DNA of 10,407 nucleotides, taken from positions 13,887-24,293 of the forward strand of contig DCSL01000028.1 in NCBI GenBank assembly GCA_002325615.1, in the 5' to 3' direction. Source of the DNA: Amoebophilaceae bacterium UBA1467. Its GTDB lineage: Bacteria; Bacteroidota; Bacteroidia; Cytophagales; Amoebophilaceae. Positions 7,038 to 10,407 of this stretch are shown here, in pieces. The notes beneath the pieces are model-generated. The model was not told where the DNA came from. It saw only the letters and a program-made list of their open reading frames with translations, and ran no database searches. The translations under genes were made by a program, and so were the position numbers. Numbering within the stretch: the first letter of the stretch is position 1; each line of letters begins with the position of its first letter.

Positions 7038-8447
7038 TCAATGAGATGTGGCAACAGGCGAGTTGACTATCTGAAACACTGTTTTATTTTTACATAGCTT
7101 CAAGCGAAACTCCTGTTGCTGACCGATGGCGCGTGGCAGCTGCCTAGAAAATTCTTTGAAGACTACTTGATGCACTCCTTCAGGCAGTCTGATGCGCGCG
7201 TAATAAATGCTATGGGGAATAGTCTGCCAGTTTCTCGTATCTGCCTTTTCAGTAAAAAAATTAATGCCCCCCATAATAGTGCCCAATACCTCGCTTTGCT
7301 TTCTGATTTGATACTCGGTTGCTTTTTTTAAGGCAACTCTCAAGAGGGACTTGCTCAATTCTAGTACCATGCGTTGCTTTAGTACCTGAAAAGAAATAGC
7401 ATTGACATCCTCAAGCATTTCAAGCATATGTTGCCCCCCATGAGGGGTAAGTATAACAGCCTTATTATATACTAGCGGTCTTTCTCTGTATTTAGGGAAA
7501 GCCATCCGAATGAATTTCAAATCTGAAAGTGACCCACCTCCATTGTTATCCGGCAGTGGAAAGGGGAAGAATAGCCCAAGCTCTTCGTTGCTAAACGTCA
7601 CTGCTCCGCCTGCACCATGTACCAACACAAAATTAATACTCCACTCGTCTTTTACCGGCCCCAAGCCATTGTTCCATAGAAAAACGACATCCCCCAGCGT
7701 AGCCTCCTCGGCAGGGTCATAGTTGAGTTTAAATTCCTGTTGATATTGATCTACCTGGTCATGTAACCCTGCTTTGTAAGCAGTATAAATCAGGTCCTTC
7801 TTAAGCTGCTCTGGTACATCTATCCCAAATAAGTGTTTGTAATCTTCTTCGTATATCTCAGTGGCGTTTCGATAAGCAATAAAGGCGTTGTTGTACTCAT
7901 AGTTGGCTTGATACACAAGGCCCATGAGTGTATGGATGAAAGCGTCTCGCCTATATTTACCAGCACTACTGTACTTATCACCCAACTGATTTAACTTAAT
8001 AGCAAGCCGACGACACTCTACCAAAGCTGCATCGTTCTGCTCTAACTGCAGAAAGTTGAGGGCCTTGTAGTAGTGAAGCAAAAGTACCTCATGGTCTTCC
8101 CCCTTATAGTCAGTTACGGTAGGATTAATAACAAAAGTCAGGGCTTCATCTAGGGGTTTGGTTAAGAAGTTTTCGTGCGTGAGATAGGCTTGCTCAAAAA
8201 AGTAGTTGCTCGCCTCATACCGCTGCATCAGATGGGCTACTACGCCTCTGTTTAAGTAATAGAGCAATCTAGCCTTTCGCCGTTCGGCACGCTTGTCCTT
8301 GGCAAGTAGCGCATCGGCCTCCTCCAGTCTGCTGGCTAAAAATAGCTTGTGAAATTTAGCATCTTTCTGGTAGTGCGTAACATGGCAAGCCTGTGACAAT
8401 AGCACAAGGGTGACGAGTACCAAAAGGCGTGTTTTATGCATCACCAT
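7038..8447 (-). CDS. COG3014-family TPR lipoprotein
   Basis: A 469-residue predicted lipoprotein. A basic start (MVMHKTR) and hydrophobic core end in the lipobox LSQAC, giving a lipidated Cys21. Residues of about 40-245 are helical and TPR-like: LYYLNRGVVAHLMQRY (62-77) and later AFIAYRNATEIYEED (188-202) resemble the paired helices of this family. A conserved hinge WNNGLGPVKDE (258-268) then leads into a C-terminal beta-rich region (about 270-469) of unknown role. The sequence matches the uncharacterised COG3014 family, whose genes I recall lying beside lpoB-type genes in other bacteria, as here. It follows the LpoB-like gene by 79 bases on the same strand, so co-transcription is likely. A part in peptidoglycan synthase regulation or envelope assembly is only an inference from the neighbour. 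A second start codon (ATG, residue 3) is possible. Confidence 0.8.
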   Translation of the reverse strand: MVMHKTRLLVLVTLVLLSQACHVTHYQKDAKFHKLFLASRLEEADALLAKDKRAERRKARLLYYLNRGVVAHLMQRYEASNYFFEQAYLTHENFLTKPLDEALTFVINPTVTDYKGEDHEVLLLHYYKALNFLQLEQNDAALVECRRLAIKLNQLGDKYSSAGKYRRDAFIHTLMGLVYQANYEYNNAFIAYRNATEIYEEDYKHLFGIDVPEQLKKDLIYTAYKAGLHDQVDQYQQEFKLNYDPAEEATLGDVVFLWNNGLGPVKDEWSINFVLVHGAGGAVTFSNEELGLFFPFPLPDNNGGGSLSDLKFIRMAFPKYRERPLVYNKAVILTPHGGQHMLEMLEDVNAISFQVLKQRMVLELSKSLLRVALKKATEYQIRKQSEVLGTIMGGINFFTEKADTRNWQTIPHSIYYARIRLPEGVHQVVFKEFSRQLPRAIGQQQEFRLKLCKNKTVFQIVNSPVATSH

Positions 8448-8526
8448 TTCATAAACCTTACACTCCTATCCTTTGGACAAAGAGCGGGATCAATCATGGC
8501 CCACCGGTTAGTGTAGCTTATGCACA

Positions 8527-9225
8527 CTAGACTGTAGGGACTTTCCCTTGATATTTGTTCTTGATTTTTTTACCTCTCCCCTTGTACTTTTTGATCTTTT
8601 TTCCTCCTATCCACACAAGTTCGTTGGTCTCTAGGTCAGCCAATTCTAGGTTCACCTGATAGAACACAACCTTATTGTTTCCCTCCGTGTCTATAATCGT
8701 ATTGATGGCCCCAAACAGCATGTAATCTGCCCCCAACTCGCGACCTAGACGCTTTTGCGTTTCTGGCGAAACAAAGTCCGCTTGTCCTGCTCTTTCTCCC
8801 CGCAATTTTTCTCTAAACATGCTGTTGGCTACTATACGTATTTCTCCTTCCTTGATCAGCGCTCTTTCTAGGTCTTTGATAAAAGTGTCTGCTTCAATAT
8901 GCTCATGGCTCTTGTTAAGAATCGTACCTACAATGAGTACTGGCTTGCGTTCGCTGTAAACCAAGGCTTGTTCCATCTCATTTTCTTCGGATAGCAATCC
9001 CTGCAGTTTCTTTAGATGCGTTTGTTGAAACTTAGCTAGCCAAGGCGCATTCGTAATCTCTTCTAGCATTTTTTCAGCCACCAACCTTGAATCGGTATCG
9101 TTCCACCGCCCACTCAAGTCGGTTACTTGGGCAATGCTAGTACGGGTAACCCTCAATGGGGTGCAGCTCGTAATTGCGGCTACGAGGAGCCCGCTAAACA
9201 ATCCTAGTCTCAATATGCGTTTCAT
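8527..9225 (-). CDS. lpoB: LpoB-like penicillin-binding-protein activator lipoprotein
   Basis: A 232-residue predicted outer-membrane lipoprotein. The signal peptide MKRILRLGLFSGLLVAAITS ends in the lipobox AITSC, with Cys21 as the lipidated residue. DLSGRWNDTDSRLVAEKM (36-53) is the hallmark of the LpoB-like family. Later conserved pieces are KPVLIVG (94-100), the RELGADYMLFG segment (162-172) and ELVWIGGKKIKK (202-213). In Enterobacteria LpoB reaches through peptidoglycan to stimulate the synthase PBP1b; in Bacteroidota this role is inferred by homology. The protein ends in an unusual lysine-rich tail (about 209-228). ATG 9225 is the only start that leaves a complete signal peptide. It lies between pgk and the COG3014 gene on the same strand, and its 101-base upstream gap allows its own promoter. 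Confidence 0.85.
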   Translation of the reverse strand: MKRILRLGLFSGLLVAAITSCTPLRVTRTSIAQVTDLSGRWNDTDSRLVAEKMLEEITNAPWLAKFQQTHLKKLQGLLSEENEMEQALVYSERKPVLIVGTILNKSHEHIEADTFIKDLERALIKEGEIRIVANSMFREKLRGERAGQADFVSPETQKRLGRELGADYMLFGAINTIIDTEGNNKVVFYQVNLELADLETNELVWIGGKKIKKYKGRGKKIKNKYQGKVPTV

Positions 9226-9277
9226 GATGTGTTTTTTAAAAGGTGATACTGCTACAGTGCTATATATTTCTCCACTC

Positions 9278-9308
9278 CCAAGTTAGATAGTGGGTCCAGC
9301 TTGACCAA
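9278..9308 (-). promoter_or_regulatory. Weak candidate promoter for the lpoB-like/COG3014 pair
   Basis: On the minus strand, TTGG (9305-9308) is followed after 19 bases by TAACTTGG (9278-9285), one mismatch from the Bacteroidota -7 consensus TAnnTTTG at an acceptable spacing. The box is 52 bases before the lpoB-like ATG. It lies in the pgk-lpoB gap, so the pair may be transcribed apart from pgk, but such degenerate matches are common by chance. Confidence 0.25.
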
Positions 9309-9326
9309 TTCTTTATCTACTTTTTT

Positions 9327-10407
9327 TCATAGACCGAACTGGCTACTGGATTGCTCAAGTGCTACTATCCCTGGCAATGGTGCGCCACCTAAGTAAGCCA
9401 GTAGTGCCCCGCCACCAGTAGACAAATGCGACACTTGGTCAGCGTAGCCCAGGTTTCTTATCGCTGCTGCAGAATCGCCGCCGCCAACCAGTGAGAAAGC
9501 GCCTTGCTTGGTCGCTTGTGCTACAGCTACTATTACTGCCTGCGTGCCCTGCTGAAAGCCTGGTATTTCAAAAACACCAAGGGGGCCACACCACAAAATT
9601 GTTTGAGCAGCCTGCACAATGTCTGCAAATTCCTGCCGTGCCTTGGGACCTATGTCCAAAGCCATCCAGCCAGCAGGTACTGCCCCGCCTGCTACTACTC
9701 TCTTTTCAGCAGCCTCCTCCGGTCGAGAAGATGCTACCACATCTGCTGGCAGTACCAATTGTACCTCTTTTTGTTGGGCTTTTTGGGCCAACTGCCAGGC
9801 CAGCGCTACCTGGTCAGGCTCTAGCGAAGAAGCACCTACCTGCCCCCCCAGGGCCTTTTGAAACGCATTGGCCACACCCCCACCCACTAGCAAGGAATCG
9901 AGTTGGTCTAACAGGCGTTCTAAGGGTTTAATTTTATCTGAAATTTTGGCGCCTCCTATAATTGCCACAAATGGCTTTTTAGCTTTTTTTAAGATTTTAT
10001 CAGCGCTATTGAGCTCCTTTTGCATCAAGTAGCCAGCCAGCTTGTCTTGAAAATAGTGGGCTAACAGCGTCGTAGAAGTATGGGCCCGATGCGCTGTGCC
10101 AAAAGCATCGTTGATATACACGTCACTCCAAGCAGCCAATGCCTGTGCCAGGCTAGGGTTACCTATTATTTCTCCAGCCTGAAACCGCACATTTTCTAGC
10201 AGCAGCACCTTGCCAGGTCCAAGGTGCTGGACTTTTTCTTGCGTGTCAAGACCTATACAGCTCGGCGAAAAAGCTACTTGAGTACCTAAAATCTGACTCA
10301 GGTAGGGCACCAGATGTTGCAAAGAAAACCGCTCTTCATACCCTTTTTGGGGCCTTCCTAGGTGTGACAACAAGACAGCCCCCCCCCCCTCATCTAGCAC
10401 CTTCCGT
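9327..10407 (-). CDS. pgk: Phosphoglycerate kinase, N-terminus cut by window edge
   Basis: A cytosolic glycolytic enzyme that transfers phosphate from 1,3-bisphosphoglycerate to ADP, making ATP. The frame runs off the right edge; 359 codons are visible of a family length near 395-400, so roughly 40 N-terminal residues are missing. The GTG at 10398-10400 is an internal valine in RKVLDEG, not the start. Motifs in order: SHLGRP, LLLENVRF, INDAFGTAHRAH, GGAKISDKI, GGGVANAF, ILWCGPLGVFE, VGGGDSAAAI and STGGGALLAYL. All match Pgk except that the usually conserved WNGP reads WCGP. The coding strand has an 11-G run near the visible start (10379-10389), yet the reading frame and spacing to SHLGRP are as in homologues, so the gene is intact as given. 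Its sampled G+C (about 47-62% per line) is above that of the transporter gene. It is followed by the lpoB-like gene after 101 bases. Confidence 0.97.
   Translation of the reverse strand, partial: RKVLDEGGGAVLLSHLGRPQKGYEERFSLQHLVPYLSQILGTQVAFSPSCIGLDTQEKVQHLGPGKVLLLENVRFQAGEIIGNPSLAQALAAWSDVYINDAFGTAHRAHTSTTLLAHYFQDKLAGYLMQKELNSADKILKKAKKPFVAIIGGAKISDKIKPLERLLDQLDSLLVGGGVANAFQKALGGQVGASSLEPDQVALAWQLAQKAQQKEVQLVLPADVVASSRPEEAAEKRVVAGGAVPAGWMALDIGPKARQEFADIVQAAQTILWCGPLGVFEIPGFQQGTQAVIVAVAQATKQGAFSLVGGGDSAAAIRNLGYADQVSHLSTGGGALLAYLGGAPLPGIVALEQSSSQFGL
10379..10389. repeat. 11-base C/G homopolymer inside pgk
   Basis: Eleven consecutive C on the + strand (G on the pgk coding strand) encode the Gly-rich end of LDEGGGAV just before SHLGRP. 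It is the longest mononucleotide run I noticed in the window; other C runs reach 6-7 (for example 2837-2843 and 9843-9849). Slippage of one base here would shift the frame early in pgk. Confidence 0.9.

Noticed and set aside
9491..9931. Overlapping open frames on the + strand inside pgk
   Set aside because: They are products of the GC-rich, stop-poor reverse strand of pgk and have proline/leucine-rich translations without any domain pattern.
10379..10407. Possible frameshift in pgk at the G run
   Set aside because: The translated sequence on both sides aligns in one frame (RKVLDEG then LLSHLGRP) with normal spacing, so the given sequence is intact.
1..10407. CRISPR array, tRNA, rRNA, insertion sequence or toxin-antitoxin pair
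   Set aside because: No regularly spaced repeats, cloverleaf-like segments, transposase motifs, terminal inverted repeats or small toxin-like gene pairs were seen on either strand.

Overview
The window looks like a chromosomal segment of an obligate intracellular member of the Bacteroidota, most likely close to the Amoebophilaceae (Amoebophilus/Cardinium group). Three things support this. A nucleotide transporter of the ATP/ADP translocase (NTT) type, a hallmark of intracellular energy parasites, runs in from the left edge. The FabI, ExbB, ExbD, TonB, RecQ and SPOR proteins are all of the Bacteroidota/Cytophagales form. Start sites lack clear Shine-Dalgarno sequences, and a Bacteroidota-type -7 box (TAnnTTTG) can be seen. 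By sampling lines, G+C is roughly in the mid-40s percent, lower in the transporter and higher in pgk. That is above the mid-30s percent known for Amoebophilus and Cardinium, so a less AT-biased relative is possible. The taxonomic call is an inference.

Layout. 1-1197 (+) is the C-terminal four-fifths of an NTT nucleotide transporter. It converges on fabI (1294-2106, -) across a strong hairpin that probably ends both transcripts. A 199-base divergent region then leads into a compact + strand envelope operon: a membrane-anchored SPOR-domain protein (2306-2962), ExbB/TolQ (2983-3696), ExbD/TolR (3686-4078, GTG start overlapping the previous gene) and a TonB-like energy transducer (4075-4818, ATGA overlap). 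After a structured spacer comes a Bacteroidota short-type RecQ helicase (4953-6890, +).

The right half is all on the - strand and converges on recQ. In transcription order it holds pgk (phosphoglycerate kinase, N-terminus cut by the right edge), an LpoB-like lipoprotein and a COG3014-family TPR lipoprotein.

How the genes fit together. The transporter would exchange or import host nucleotides, while pgk shows that at least the lower part of glycolysis is kept. FabI serves type II fatty acid synthesis. The SPOR protein, the proton-driven ExbB-ExbD-TonB machine and the LpoB/COG3014 lipoprotein pair all act at the inner membrane, periplasm or outer membrane, so much of the window concerns the cell envelope and possibly division. 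RecQ is a stand-alone DNA repair helicase.

I found no tRNA, rRNA, CRISPR array, insertion sequence, phage gene or defence island. Gene content is mostly conserved core plus the symbiont transporter. The points most worth a second look are an 11-G run inside pgk, an Asn-to-Cys change in the normally conserved WNGP motif of Pgk, a nested stem structure just before recQ, and the envelope gene groupings. I do not see a clearly undescribed system.
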